A stretch of DNA of 64,000 nucleotides from Cliona cf. orientalis (taxonomy: Eukaryota > Porifera > Demospongiae > Clionaida > Clionaidae): the NCBI GenBank assembly GCA_963930775.1, contig OZ005699.1:6407501-6471500 (forward strand), in the 5' to 3' direction. Below the pieces are notes generated by a model that saw only the letters and a list, made by a program, of their open reading frames with translations, was not told the DNA's origin and searched no databases. Every line of letters begins with the position of its first letter. Within the stretch, counting starts at the first letter, position 1. The position numbers and the translations under genes were made by a program. Shown one piece after another: positions 35,007 through 50,000 of this stretch.

Positions 35007-38000
35007 TTATTGACTACGTCTAGTTGAGCTACGCCGAATAGGATTCTGGTAGTCTTGCTGAGGTGTGATATAAAGCGGGTTCTCATGCTGCAGGAAAACG
35101 AGAGATAAAATACAAAGATGTACGTAGCATCAACGTCAATCGTGATCACTTATCCATCTATCAGTGTCTGTTGCTATTATATACACAGGAATTCATGCAG
35201 ATTCATGGCATGCATAATCTATGCCAATTATTATAAATAATACGTATTAAAATTAATCATGATTGAACTCACAGGAGCAAAATCAGCCTCCTTTAGTTCG
35301 TGTGTGAATTTTCTGTACTCCACACGTTCCTATAAAATTATATGTGACAAACAAAATTATTATTAAATTATGGACAGTGTATATAGGTCATAATATCATG
35401 ACTTAGCCTTGTATCCTAGGTAACAGCCATGGTATAACTCTCATATACCCCAGCCCTCAGGCATTATAACTCCCTACCCCTGACAGTAGTCCTTGTACTG
35501 GCATGCTAAGTTTGTGTTGTAGCTACTAGCTTTTCATGGATCACTAGCTCATAGCCAGTAGCTCCCACACATAATACAATCACTAGCTGAGGAGGGTTCT
35601 GGCTTGATAGACTAACTATTGTACATGCAGATTGTCATTATGATAGAATCTAGCTACCTACTATACTCCAACTCTTCAAATATGAAAAAGTAAACAGTCT
35701 ACCGATAACACTGACCAATCACAGTCAAGATATTAAACAGATAAACTATGTTTGCCCAGGATACACCATTCATATACCACCTTCGCTCTCGGGCTATGCC
35801 CTCGAGCTCAGGGTGGTATATGAACGGTATATCCTGGGCAACCATAGTTTATCTATTACGTAGATCCCTCTCTATATTACCTATCTCTCTCTCCCTCATC
35901 CCCATGCTACCAGTGACCCCAGCCCCATCTAATGCCAGAGGAAAGGGTATTTGATCCAACTGATGACCAGTACAGAATTACACGCATGTAACTTTCCACT
36001 CGCACATAATCATATAGGAATGCAACATTGCCATTGTATAATTGCTTGCTATAATCCCTGCATGTAGTTACTCCTACTGACCAATCATATTCAAGATTTG
36101 TTGTAACACAGCTGTACATGTGTTGGTGCATGTAGCTATACCCAAGAAAAGAAAATAGTCCAAAGTGACCAGATTCCTTCTACAGATGGTGGGGCTTAGG
36201 GATAAGGTCACCACACTATACCCTCCCTCCCTACCACCGTTTGTATAATAGCCCCGTTTACACTATAGATCCTTAATCCAGATTAGAATCCGGATTAAAG
36301 TAATCCAGTTCCTGTGTAAATCTACTTTTAATCTGGACTAGTTAATCTGGACTACAATCCACATCCTGATCAAAGTGAAAGTAATGGACCATAAAAATGT
36401 TAATCTGGATTAAAAATTAGAATGTGAATGCAGTTTAAACTGGTTCATTTAAATCTGGATCAGTGCGTGTAAATGGGTGCTTAAGTGATTGTAAAATTAA
36501 AGAAGTATAATTAAGCCCTACTTACAAGGAAGACAAGACAAATCTTGAGAATGATGAGAGCCAGTAGACCAAGGAGGAGAATAGCTCCAACTAGAGATCC
36601 GGCAATGATCCATGGAATAGTCGATGTCGGACAACCGTAGTCATTTGAGTTCTCAATCTCGATAGCAATATTAATGTCGGTACTGAAAGAAAATTCTACT
36701 GTGCAACCTTCAAATTCCAATTCACACCTGTTGTCATCTGAAATAAAAGAATACAATACAGATGAAATTCTTTAGTGGGTACAATTTTTTACAGATGAAT
36801 CAAGATCAATTTTCACGCTAATTTTGACAGTATAAGTTATCTGCAGAGAATCTTCATTTCATGCAGATAGCAACTGAGAATGATGTCACTTCATACCATC
36901 ACGTTAAATATTGAAGTTATATATAATAATTATTAGTTAACACTACCTATTAAGTACACACCAGATATGGCCTCATCATCTCCAACTTGCTCGAATGTGC
37001 GATTCTGGCAAATGTAGCCACTACCGGGGCAGTTCATAAGAGGGCATGGAGGATCGGAACAAGGGTTCTCTAGGTGACATCGCACACATGTGGTGAGTTC
37101 CCTACACATCAGATCCTGTGTGGAGCAATCAGAGTTATACACAAAATTGATAACATACGTACTGGTACGGTGGATGCCCAGTAATCCTTCACATAGTTAT
37201 TATGGGACACAAAATTCCTAGAACACCATTGTAGCTATTAGTAATTGATGCCGCCAAAAAAATCAATATAAGGGGTAAATGTGGTGAAAACTTTCTCCTA
37301 TATATCAAAGCTTTCTTGCACTATACAGTATGTCAGGAGGGTATATATACAAGTCTTACTGTACACTGTTAATCATTGACTCACCGAATTCACACAAGTA
37401 CTCCTATACTCCAACAAAACGCCACAATCACATCCACTGCATTGACACCGGCTGGAATCATATCGTGAATTCACTTGATCATAACAGACACCCTGTACAA
37501 AGATGACAGTTACCAACATGCAAGAGGGAGAGGGAGAGGAAGCATACAAGAGAGAAAGTGAGAGGGAGAGAGGAAGGGAGAGAGACAGAGAGGGGGAGGT
37601 CGGAAATGATAGAGAAATACTGTATAGCACTTAAATTTCGTGGGACTTAATTTTTGCTGTTTTCGCGGATATAATGGTTTCCGCGAAAATTATTCAACGA
37701 AAATTTCCAATGCCCACAAGTGCGCACCCATACCAGGCCGGCCAGCCTAGCCCAGCGCGAGCATCAAGTTAAATTGTCACTTGACAAAGTTGCTATGTAC
37801 GTACATCCATGTATTGAGCAGCAGCTCCTCTCCAATCTGGGCATCCCACACACTTGCGCTAATTGCGTATACGTGATAGCCACGGATCATAGCCTCCATT
37901 TCGTATGTGGTTGTAGCCATCAACTAGCCTCCGATTTCAACTCGCACAAACGCACCAGCTGTCAAATCAGTTTGTGGGCGTGGTAGTACAGCGTATGCGC

Positions 38001-41000
38001 ATGCATATACCATGAAACACACTGTAGGTGTGGTAGTTTAGAGAGGACTTCCGGTAGGGCAAATGGAACCGCGAAATTTATTCAACGAAAACTTTGTAGA
38101 GAGCTATCCGCGAAATTTAAGTTCCGCGAAATTAAGGTGCTATACGATAATATTACAGAGAATCAGAATTGGCACATACATTAGGAAACTGTGGATTATA
38201 GCATTGGTCTGGGTCACATTCACAGTTGTTATCACTGGCATTGGCACTAGCAGCCATTGCATCTTCACCAAAGTAACTCAATCCAGACAGAGGTGCTCTT
38301 TCACATTCACACCTTTCAAGTGTACAATTGCATTGGCCACGCTCTACAGAATAGGTTTTATAAAAATTTTTAACAGTACAAAAGGTTGTGTAGAGCTAGA
38401 TAATTGGACGGTGATGCCACACAATTTCTTGTTCATTTAAACGGTTACAAGGTCCAAAATTTATGTTCTTACATTTTGTAATGTATTACATACCGTAATG
38501 TCCCGGGAAAGCACCCAGTCCTGGGTAAGTACCCATGTAGCTCGTTTCAAGGGGTCAATGTAGCAGCGGAAATTATATTGCAGGTACATAAGAGCCCATG
38601 CGGGCCAAAATCGAGAGTTATGTTTAAGCACCCATGGGCGCTTTATCTGGGACACTGCAGTACATGCGTATGGAAGTGCCCAGCCTATCCCTACTTGTGG
38701 ACTTTACGATAATAATATTATTCTATAAAAATTAAATACCAGGGCCTGAGCATGTATCTTCAACTCCACGTATTGGGTCATCTCCAACAGGACATGGATT
38801 ATTTGTATCATTGCATTCACAATTCATGCCAAATGCTGTTCCATTGCAGTCACAGAATCCACAAATATCACAGACGTAGCCATTGCAATCAGAATTGCTC
38901 CTATAAAAAGGTAAAGATATTTACAATATATAATCTCACATAGATCCTCTAATTGTTAGTATATACGGTGGATGATCACTATTTACTACAGACACAAATC
39001 TGGCTGGTCTCACTTCCATCACAATGCAAAACCCAGAATGAAACATTAACCAGAAACAAACTAAAATGGGTAAAAGGTTGATACACATTGTTACCCAATG
39101 AAATAGCACAAGGCAACTAATCACATAAGTGGGCTGAGACTTCAGGTTGCATACTATTTCCATCGTGCAAGATCTACTTTAATTTGTCATGCATCAAGAT
39201 CTTGATAGTGGCACTGTGCCCTACGCATAGCACACTATTATCATTAACATTCACAGAAACATCATGCATCATCTACATACATGCATGCATGCGTATGTAC
39301 CTTCAATTCTCCTAAACTCAATTCAATTCGGCTAGTTACATTTACATGTTAACTTATCATAGCACAACTGTAACAATATCACAAACATTCAATTGGACGT
39401 TTCATTCAGACTCTGAGGACCTTCAAATTCATTATTGTACTGCCAACAGTAAATCGATATTACGTAGCAACAAGCCCAGATCCTCTATTCTACAGCGTAA
39501 CTTAATTACATCCCTAGTATAATTATAGCAATTCACTCTAAGCTTCTGAAACATTATTTGCTCAGTACTGGAGTATCAACATAAATACATGTAGTGACCC
39601 TTTAACGTAATAGTATGATGAAACTACTCGGGATGTGGTAATCGTTTCATCACCCTTAATAATTGTTGCAAGGGGTATAGGTGGGGGATACAACCAACAA
39701 CAAAATATTATGTATATGTGAACTTACAAACAAGATCCCCTTTCTGTGCACTGACACTCTGGACCAGAGAATCCTGGTTCACACTCGCACACTCCACATG
39801 TCAGATTACCACGACCATTTGTACACACACTATTATCGGTAACCTACAAAAGCAGAAAAATCACTATTATTATACAATGGAGCCCCTCTATTCCGGACCA
39901 TGACCCTTCATATTCATAATTATTCTTCTAAATAACACATGCCTGTGTGCCAGTGGGTGCCATGGAAAAATTCCAGGATAAAACAGCCACACACCATTTT
40001 TACTTGTATTTTCATGCAAGGTTATATATAGCTATTATTATACTGACAGCTGCAGACTATAGTTTTGATTATTTTTCAGAAATACAGCGAGGAAAAACAG
40101 GTAAGTAAGTTCACTTGGGTGAAACTGTGGCTAAATACCAGTTTTTCAGGAGGTTTTCCTCAAGGTAGCTAGATTTAGTCAGAGGAAGTTGGACATGATG
40201 CACATTAATTTTACGTCATGATCATAATAATTATTATTATGACCTTGGTATACAATAATCATATGCTGCCACATGTTCAAAAGAATGCCATTTGCGAGTG
40301 TGGCTGGTAGCTAAAATGTTTGCGATGCCCAAATCTAAAGCTGGAATGGAGATTGTGTAGATCTAATGTTATCCCTACTTATAGAGTCTATACCGACTCT
40401 ATGATAATAGCAAAAGAAGCTGACTGCGATCAGTAAATACTGTTTTTGGTGTTGCTTTCTGAGAAACGAGTTTTTGTAAGAAGTATGTGGAGTGGATGGG
40501 GTGCTTGATCTTCTTTTCTCGTGGATTTCAACTTGCTTTCACATTTAAAACTGTCTCCAATGCTTTAGATCGTGACTTACATTAATTTTGTAGTGTTACA
40601 TATGGGACACACGTGATCGTATCCAACCTCCTCTGTGCTTCAGTCAATAGGTGGCACTTTTGGGGGCTTACACTTGCATAATAGCTTCCAACCTTCATTT
40701 CATTCTTGCAACACTTGCTACTAGGTCTAAACAAACTGCTTGCATCAGCAATTGCAAATGGGCAGGGACAGTAACTGTTGTGGGAGGTCTTACACAATCT
40801 TATTTACTCTATGCAGTTAGCTAATTTGAATTTGACTACAGGCAGGATGCCCAACATGTGTGTGGTTCCAGGATACAAAAACAATTCCCACAAGCCTGAA
40901 CGCCAAGGAATATCATTCTATACACTCCCACTGGACAACCCAGATCTCATTGGTGTGAATGCATGGCTAATCAAGATGGACCTAAATATAGACAGTATAA

Positions 41001-44000
41001 ATGAACATAGCAGGATTTGTAGTGTCCACTTTTAATTAATTTGTAGATGGTAAAAAGCGTGGTAAGAATGACATCCCAAAATTGTTCCTATAGAATACCA
41101 GAAGAAAAAAGTCACCCAAGCTTCGCAGTTTGGCACAGCCTGAAGCTCCCAAGAAATTGCAAGGCAGAAGATATTGTTGTGGAAGAAGTTAAGCATGTTG
41201 TAACTGTTACACCACTAAATTAAAAGGAGGTCAGAGAGAATATTATATTGGTTCATCATAGGGAGTGGTTTGCAACAATTGAGCAATAGTGTAGGAGTTG
41301 AGCCATCTTTGCCTCATCTCTGTGCTCATCAAAAGTATAGATCTAATATTCCAGGTAAAAATGCATGTGAGTACTATCGGCAAGTTATTTCCATCCCCTT
41401 GCTTGACCATCTTATCTCAGAGCTTGAAAATACAGGTAAGAATGGTGTGCAGCTGTTTTACCCTAGAATGTTTCCCGCCCAATGGTGCACAGGCAGGTGT
41501 ACATTATTTAAAAGAATAATTAGCTATGCCACATTGATGTAAAGGGAAGTGTATTATGATAATATTAATATACCTTAGTTGCAGTGCATTCGCATCCACA
41601 CAATGGTTCCACATCAATGTAGGTGAAGTCATACGGACCACCACGTAACTGGTGTCTGTATAAAGTAACAAGTGAAATACAAGATTTTCTCTAAAGGTTA
41701 CAAATTAGCTAAAATTTCTACGAAATGTTAAGCAGAAATGATCACTAGCTATGCAGTACAACATTAATCAATAATACCTGAATCTTCTAGCAGTAGAACA
41801 GTCTTGTAAAGTGATAGATACTTCAAAGGTAACAATATCATCAAAATCAACTTGACATGCTGATTCAGAACCATTTCTATATTAATACAAAGAGATTAAT
41901 TTTTAGCCACCAGGAAGAGTAACATGCCAGGACAAAATAATCCAAAGCACTGCTCTCGAAAAGCTCGGATATTTATACATTTTTCAGACAGATATTTTTC
42001 TCAGTTATATTATAGTCCGTGTCCTAGCTAATTATAATCTGGAGCTGCATGAACTAACTGGTAATCAAGTACTGTGCATGCTTTTATAATAGCTCATGTA
42101 GCTATATTAGCCCATGACTGTGACATCAAACATGCTTGATGACAATATCATGCTTTTATACTTTAGTCTCTGCATGCATACCTGAAACAATACCTACTAC
42201 TGTAATGCATATACAATGAATGATTGTCCATTTGTAATCATAAGGAATTATCTACATATCTAGGCATTATTACAAGCAGCCACCATTGTGAAAATCTTTA
42301 CTTCCAAGTTCTTGGTACTACGGTAATTTTACAATGTATACCTGTTGCAACCTTCCACAGGTGTAATGGAGATGCTGTATCCATCAACGTTGGTTGGTGT
42401 ATTAACTGCAACTTGCTGAACTGTTGCCTATAAAAGTAAGTGCATAGAATTACAATAGGATATCATCTGCAAATAGATTGACTTTGGAAGAGAGTGCTTC
42501 AATAATGCTGGAAATATCATCAATGTAAATCAGAAAGAATAAAGGACCCCTTGCACATTAAATTAAATATTATGCTGCCACTTTAGCCGCCTCACCATAA
42601 TTTTCTACCTTCCCCCAGCCCTGTACATACAATGTCATGTTGCAATTGATACTTACACTATAAGCTCCTTGTATAATATTAATGAGTTCTTCAGTGACAT
42701 CTGATGGGTTTTGACCAGGACTGGAGTTAAAAAGTCGAAATTGGCCTCGTATATTCCTTAGATCAAATTCCTGCAATAAATCTTCATATGGTTCCCTTTG
42801 AAGCCTAGTATCGGGGCAAACCAACATATTCCCGAGCATGGCACACCGTAAGTCAAATTGAATAACGAATACGGGAACAATCCTGCTTCTCTCCAGTGCA
42901 TCACGAATCTGCCACACCGACACATAATCCTGCAGTGAACAATGAATAAATGTAACTACATTAATTACCAGCATTATAAATATAATTATTATGATGTTAC
43001 AATCCTACAATTAGAGGAAATTTTAATAACATAATATTATAATTATTATTGGCTATGAACCAGAATTGAGAGATACTAGAAAATTTCACTTAGTAGCATG
43101 ATACCGTAGGATGGGTTTTGATTGCATAGTTTAATGAATGCACAGGAGTGCAGAACCCTTACCGCTACATGCATGCATATAATATAGCATGGCTCACTGT
43201 ACAAATACTATGCATGTACAATGCCAGGAGTATTGAACTAGCTACATACCCTACACCTGAACTGTTATAGGGTTGTGGTACTACTGAACTACATACCCTG
43301 CACCTAAACAGGGTTCTGGTACTAGCTGTTCTCCTTAGAGTCAGTGATCTAAGAGTTGGGAGAAGGCATCGATCTGGCTATGCCACTATATAAACTAAAA
43401 GCCTCTGTCAACTGAATTATGCACTTGAGAGCCACTGCCTGTTTACACTGTTACTGCATTGACAACTGACCAGCAAAGCACAGAATGGCAATCAGTCATG
43501 TAGTTGAGGTAGGTGCCATGTAAACACAGACTGGCAAGTTGCAACAGCTGCACACTACTACTCCACTGGGCAGGACTTAACGTGACCACTCTTCCTTTAT
43601 GCTACGTATATACCTAGAATGCGTACTTTATCTAGGACGACCCTTACCATTTAGCAAAGGAGGGTTGCGACGGACGGACGACGGACAGACGGACAAAAAT
43701 CGCCAAACGATTGCAGTAACCCTCCGCCTACGCTTTGCGGCGAGGGTTAATAATTGCGTTCTGGTCAAGTCAGGCCAAATTGCGAATCCAATAATTGCGA
43801 TGGACGACCCCGTACTGTACTGTAGAATACGTGCACGTTTATGTTTGCGAATCTATTAATTGCGAAACGTAGAAAAACTCGCTAATAGATACTCGCAATT
43901 AAAACCCGACCTACGGTATCCTAGTCTTGTCCCCAGACCCAACCACCAAAAGGAGGAAAGGGTCTGGTAGCTACACATGAGCACTTTCTGGGGCTTGCTG

Positions 44001-47000
44001 ACTTGGCATTTCTGAATTCTGTCACACTAATCAGATTCACGCCATGTGGCTTGCATGTGATTAGCTATCATGCGACACCGCGTTATTGCTGCACGTTAGA
44101 GTCGTTGATGCGCTACAATACCAGCGTTGTCATAATATGATGACATGCTGCACCCTGTGTGCCCCAAAAAGCGCTTGATGTGTACCAGACCCTTTTCTCC
44201 TTTTGGGGGTGGGGTCTGGGGACGAGACTATATCGATCCCTTTAGCACTGAAAATTTGGCCTAGCTAGCTAGCAGGCCTCGCATCCATCACGTGCCCAAC
44301 ATTTGTGGGTGTGGTCATGTGCCGAATAAGTGCATATCCTTTATTAAGCGCATACTGTCGTTCTGTTTACCACTATAAGTGCATGCATTTATTTAACCAG
44401 AGTATACGATAGTCTCTAATTTATGGTAAAGGTCATCATGTATACATGCTATAAATGGGAATAGAATACATATATGGATGGAATGTAAAATATTAAGTTG
44501 GCAAGGCTCAAGCAATATTGTTATTTGCAAGCTGAATTTTAGATGGCACAATTTGCATTATACTAGTCTTGTACTATATGTAAGTATTAAATGTTAGCCT
44601 CATAGCTACCTAGACCGCTCTCACGTTTTCAATATTACAAGCAGAAAAGGGAGACTCGGACTCATGTAACATTGAAAATATGGGAGCAGCCTGGGTACGA
44701 GGCTACTAAGCATAACAGACCAAGTTATTACCTCCTCTGTTCCACGTGTGTACTCATATTCTGATAATTCATTAGTGCCTGGAATCTTTGCCATATTACA
44801 CCTTCCTTGGTTGGGCGTATAAATACCTGCAAGCTGCAAGGGGTTATTAATTCCAAATCTATCGGCACTTTGGTAATTGTCAAGATTAGTACAAAATATA
44901 TTATCGTTCTAGGAGGATGGTCCAAATTAAAATTCCCTTAAAAGTGTTTCATGTCGATCACCCAGTTGTGATTTCATGCATCCTACTGATATTAATGAGT
45001 ATTAATAATTACCCTTCCATCTCCTGCAAATTTGTATGTTTGATCAGTGATAACAAATACCATCTTCAGTGCGTCATCTCTCCATCCAACCACCTGTGAG
45101 CAGCGGTTGAAGGAATGTAACAGTTACTATAATATTATACTACCGTAATTCACGAATATTTCATTGTTAAAATATTTTCTGACAGCTTGGCTTGTGCGAA
45201 AATTAAACATGCAAAAATATATACGCAACATTGACGATAATGTGGTACAGGGTCGTTTGTCCGAAAATTATTCAACGCGAAAGATTATTGCATGAAATAT
45301 TATTTTAGACACGAAACATTCGCGATTTATGGTATTTGGAAGAAGTACAGCATATTATGGTGTGGATATACGTAGCTACTGGAATAAAATACCATAGCTG
45401 TGTATATATGTACATGCACAATGTCATATTATTATGCATTTACAGTATTCGCCCAGCAATGTTGCACGCTGTTGGGAAGCCGGAGAACAAGGCTAGTGTT
45501 TTCCCAAAATTAACCTCTCCCTGTTATTTGCATCTCGTTTATAAGACCCACCCTTATAACTATGTACATTGTGAACAAAATGCATCGTTAGAATGTGTGG
45601 CCATTGACAAGAATGTTGTTATTCTTTACTGGTCAGCTCTTTCTGCTGAATAACAGCTGATTATCATGCCCAAAGCACGGATTGAGCTCAAAAATTGTGC
45701 TGGATAGCAGCACTGGTTCCTGCTCCTGGACCATATATTACTACCATCTAACAAAGTATTTGAGGTGTTCAATCCATGTGTACGAGTTGCAGCTATGGTG
45801 AGGTAAAAATGTGGATAAATTTATCACTTATGAGAACCGAAAAGTATTCTCAGAATGTAGCAATACTGACAGCTGAGTTTGGATCTCTGGAGCTGATATG
45901 TCTGGTCGGATCTGGCAGTCGTCAACAGAAGTGCAAGTCGTCTTTGCATGTTACGTTTTGTCATGAGCATGATATTCAGCAGAAAGATCTAACAAGTGAA
46001 AAATAAGCTACCAGAAATGCAATCTTACATTTGTGCAGAGAGCTGCTTGCACTAGAGCATCCAAAGGACTTTCAGGACTATCCAGACTTCTCGATAATAG
46101 TGACACATTTGGTAGAATATCCTAAACAGATGATACAAGATTAAATTAATACGTAGTACTCCTTTGAATAAAGTACACTGCAATTTTGAGCAACTACATA
46201 GCTAGCTAGTTACCTGGAAGTAAGAGACGTTATTTGTGAGAGAAATGGAATGGCGGTAGACATAGCTGGGCTCACACTCATCTCTATCAAAGAAACCGCA
46301 AAACGTTTCATTTGTCGATGCATTACTATATATAAGAAACAAATCACAATTATAGTGTGAACAAAATACACAGTACCACCAACAGTTATAATATATTATT
46401 ATAGCCAGCTCACAAATGCCACCCTCAAAGACTTAGTCTCACCAAAATTAATTTAATATAATATATTATAATATTATGCATAATATTATTATACAAGCCG
46501 CATAATAAACTGGTCAAATGTTTCACGGATAGGCAATCTCTTGTACATGTATATGGGTCTTATTAACTGATTAGAACTTACTATGCAATGTTTGAGTCTT
46601 GACCGAACGGTAGAATTTTCTTATCCACAAATGAACCAAATCCTATGGCAAATCCAGTCGATATTTCCTCCAGTGATCGAGCTATAGATTAGAAATAATG
46701 ATGAATTACTGTAATCATAATATCATACAAAACTTTCAGCACAGTTAGAGCTTGCAGGATGCATGTAATCAAGAAATCAGAGTCAACAGAAGCCTGACAT
46801 ACACGACTGTAGTATATAACCATCATATATACTTATAATAATATACTTCTGGCTCTTTTATCATTATCATTATTTCAGTGGCCTGGGTTATTTCAGGATT
46901 TTGCTCAAAAGCAGCCAAACACATAGCAGCAAATGTCATATACACACGCATAACTTCTAAATCCATGCATTATTGGAATAATAACAACTTACATATGTTA

Positions 47001-50000
47001 GTAATCCCCTCTCTTAGAGCATTAATACTGAACTGAAGTGAGGCGGACACATCAATCAGAAAGTATACATCCAGGGGAGTGTTACGCAATGAGACAAAAG
47101 TCATATTAAACTTAACAGTTTCACCTACAAAAATGTGAGCACGTACGTATAAGTATCTGTACTTTTGATGACCAATACCATACAAATAGATAGCCTAGTC
47201 CCCAGACCACCCCACGTTTTCAATGTTTCTGTGTGTAACACTGAAAATGAGCGTCGTGGGAGTGGCCTGGAGATGAGACTAAGAAGCAGATAGCTACTAG
47301 TGACCTTTACCATTCAAGCTCACAGATAATGTCAGCATTTCTATAGGGATATGGCACATAAGGTCATGTACCATATTATAACGGAAAATATTTAGTGGAC
47401 AAAAATTTTGCTAAGCCCATGCAAGCAGCAACCTTTTTTCACAAATGCAGTATTTTTAGGAGAAAAATCACTTCACTATTGAGAGCAGGTGGTAAGATAT
47501 TTCTATCTATACAATATATCATATCAACTCATAATATTATATAACATCATGAAGTAAACCATGTTGATAGACCAACTAAGAATATCCCCAATTGAATGCC
47601 ATGAATTTACAAACCTCGTCTTAATTTGATGGAGACGTTCTGAGGCTGGACTTGAGTGATGATAGTTTCATTTGCAAACCTACTCAACTCACGGTCCTGC
47701 AAGTACATATTATAATGAATGTATTACATGTATACAATGACACTGTATTCCCCCCCCCCCCCCCCCCCCCCCCCCCCCGCCCAGGCATATTATGCAGGAT
47801 ACACAATAGAGTGTCATAATTATTGAAATTAATACGCATGCAATGAGATGATCTGTGTTGGGAGCTAACATGCAAACTATTGTGTATATTATATTCAATA
47901 CGTGAATGTGAATGTGAATGTATGTGTGTGTGAGGGTATGTTAACGAAATTAGCTATTTAGCTATAGAATAAGAAAAATGCTTTGATTAAAATGCGCTCA
48001 TGCATGCAGAGAGGGTAAAATAATCGGCTGTGTAGTTGTTGTTGTTATCGTGATTAGCACAAAGGTATAGGCATCTGAGCGCAGTGGTATTTGGTGAAAA
48101 ACAGAATTCAGTGTGTGTCGAATCGAGGGACATGGTCCATGAGCGTTATGAACTAGGGTAAACGTTGTAAATGTTATGCTAGTGGCATACATTTGACTGC
48201 TAGCAGGGGCGTAGCTTAGTTGTTTCCTTGTTGCCCGGAAACCCCCCTGGCAGTCAGATTCAGTATTATGTTAGTATGATTTGGCCATCAGGAAACCCCC
48301 TTTGGTTTCCAGATTCAATATGCAGGCACTGAAGTCTCCTGAAACTTAGCCTAGGTCTCCTCCTTTTGTGCTTTTCTCTACCAAAATCTCGAAAATCGAG
48401 CAAATTCTAGCTGAAATGGCGATCGTTAATTAGAGGGCGTGCCCGAAAAGTGGGCGTGGTCGTTAAATTTTTAGCGCGCGCTTCGCGCGCAACTTCTAGG
48501 AAACCCCCTCAGAAAATCCTGGCTACGCCCCTGGCTAGCTATTCGCAGACTGAAATGCAAAGCCTTATGTAAGATACCTTATAATATCATATCTACCTAG
48601 TCTAGATCTGGTGCAAAGAGAGTCAGTGGTATGGTTTTTTGACTGATATCACCAGGAGCCCCAAATACAACCAAGCATGCAGCATTTCTACTCAGTATTT
48701 TCCCCCATACACACAAAGGTAGATCTATAGATTGTGCAATGTGCATGCGGGGTATATATGTGCACTACAGAGCTCTAGTTTGGACAAGTGACAACCTTCA
48801 GATCCCGTTCAGAACCCGATGCTAGAAGTGACGTATTCAACCCAGAGCCTATCATTAAATTTTGACTATAAAATTTTGGTTGCTCACAGTCATGCAACAA
48901 TTCCTACTTATGTAATATATATTATGCGTACAACACAAAGGCAGAGTACAACTACGTGTATACCTCAATATTGACGATCTCTGACTGTGGATTCTGCTCA
49001 GTCCCGTCAAGTGGGGAAACTGACTCAGTGCAATTCAAAGGAAACGAAGGACCTCGACAACGGTAGTTGACATAACCTTCTGCACTTAACTGTTCCATTA
49101 TTGCATCAATTCCTTCCTATTAAACAAAAGGATACAACTGCTGTGAATAACTGATGTTATTTGTGGAGAGAGGAAAAGAGTGAGAGAGATGAGAGAGATA
49201 AAGGAGAGGGCAAGAGGGTCTCTGAGATCATCTCTATAGTCGGGCAATACTATTCTAGTTCAATACATGAATGTGTAGTACACAATGCCATTCAGTGCTC
49301 AGCTACAGGGTAGTGGTAGTCATTAGTTAGCTAGTTAGGTTGATGGTATCAAGTACAAACTACATGACATTCAAGGCATTATATCCATACATAATGAGCT
49401 CATTAGCTCATAATGAGCTCATTAGTTCAAAAATGTGGGCACAGAAAGTATGGGCTCGCCCCAATATCACGGTATAGTCCACAGAAGTATACGGAGATCG
49501 AACGCGTGCAGCATAGAAGACATTTGCGACGATCGAGTTGAAGCCGGTAATCTGTGGTTATGGATGGCTAAAGAGTAAGAATACTGGTAAGTATAGGATT
49601 GAGAGTCTACATGATACCTAGAAAGTCGAATGCCCCCAGCAGAGCGAGCCTCAGCGGGCAGATTTTAATGTACACGCGAACTTATCAGCCATCCACCATG
49701 CCCAGTGTTCGTTTACCGTGTGGGTGCATACGGCTTTAAATAGCAGGCAATCAGCGCTTGTAGCATTCAGTATACACTATAATATTTTTATGGGGAATCA
49801 CAATATACATAATAATTATGGGGGCACACATAATATAATACACATGCACACACAAACAAGGAGCTATACATACACAATATCATAATACTATACCATGGGG
49901 GTACACATACATATCCACAGGGGTCGGCACATGCATACATAGACGGTCGAATCATGCATACACATGTACATGATGCGACATGTCCTGGAATGTGTTTCCA

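Noticed and set aside
47684..47898. Glycine-rich open frames on the minus strand
   Set aside because: Caused by the 29-bp poly-C tract.
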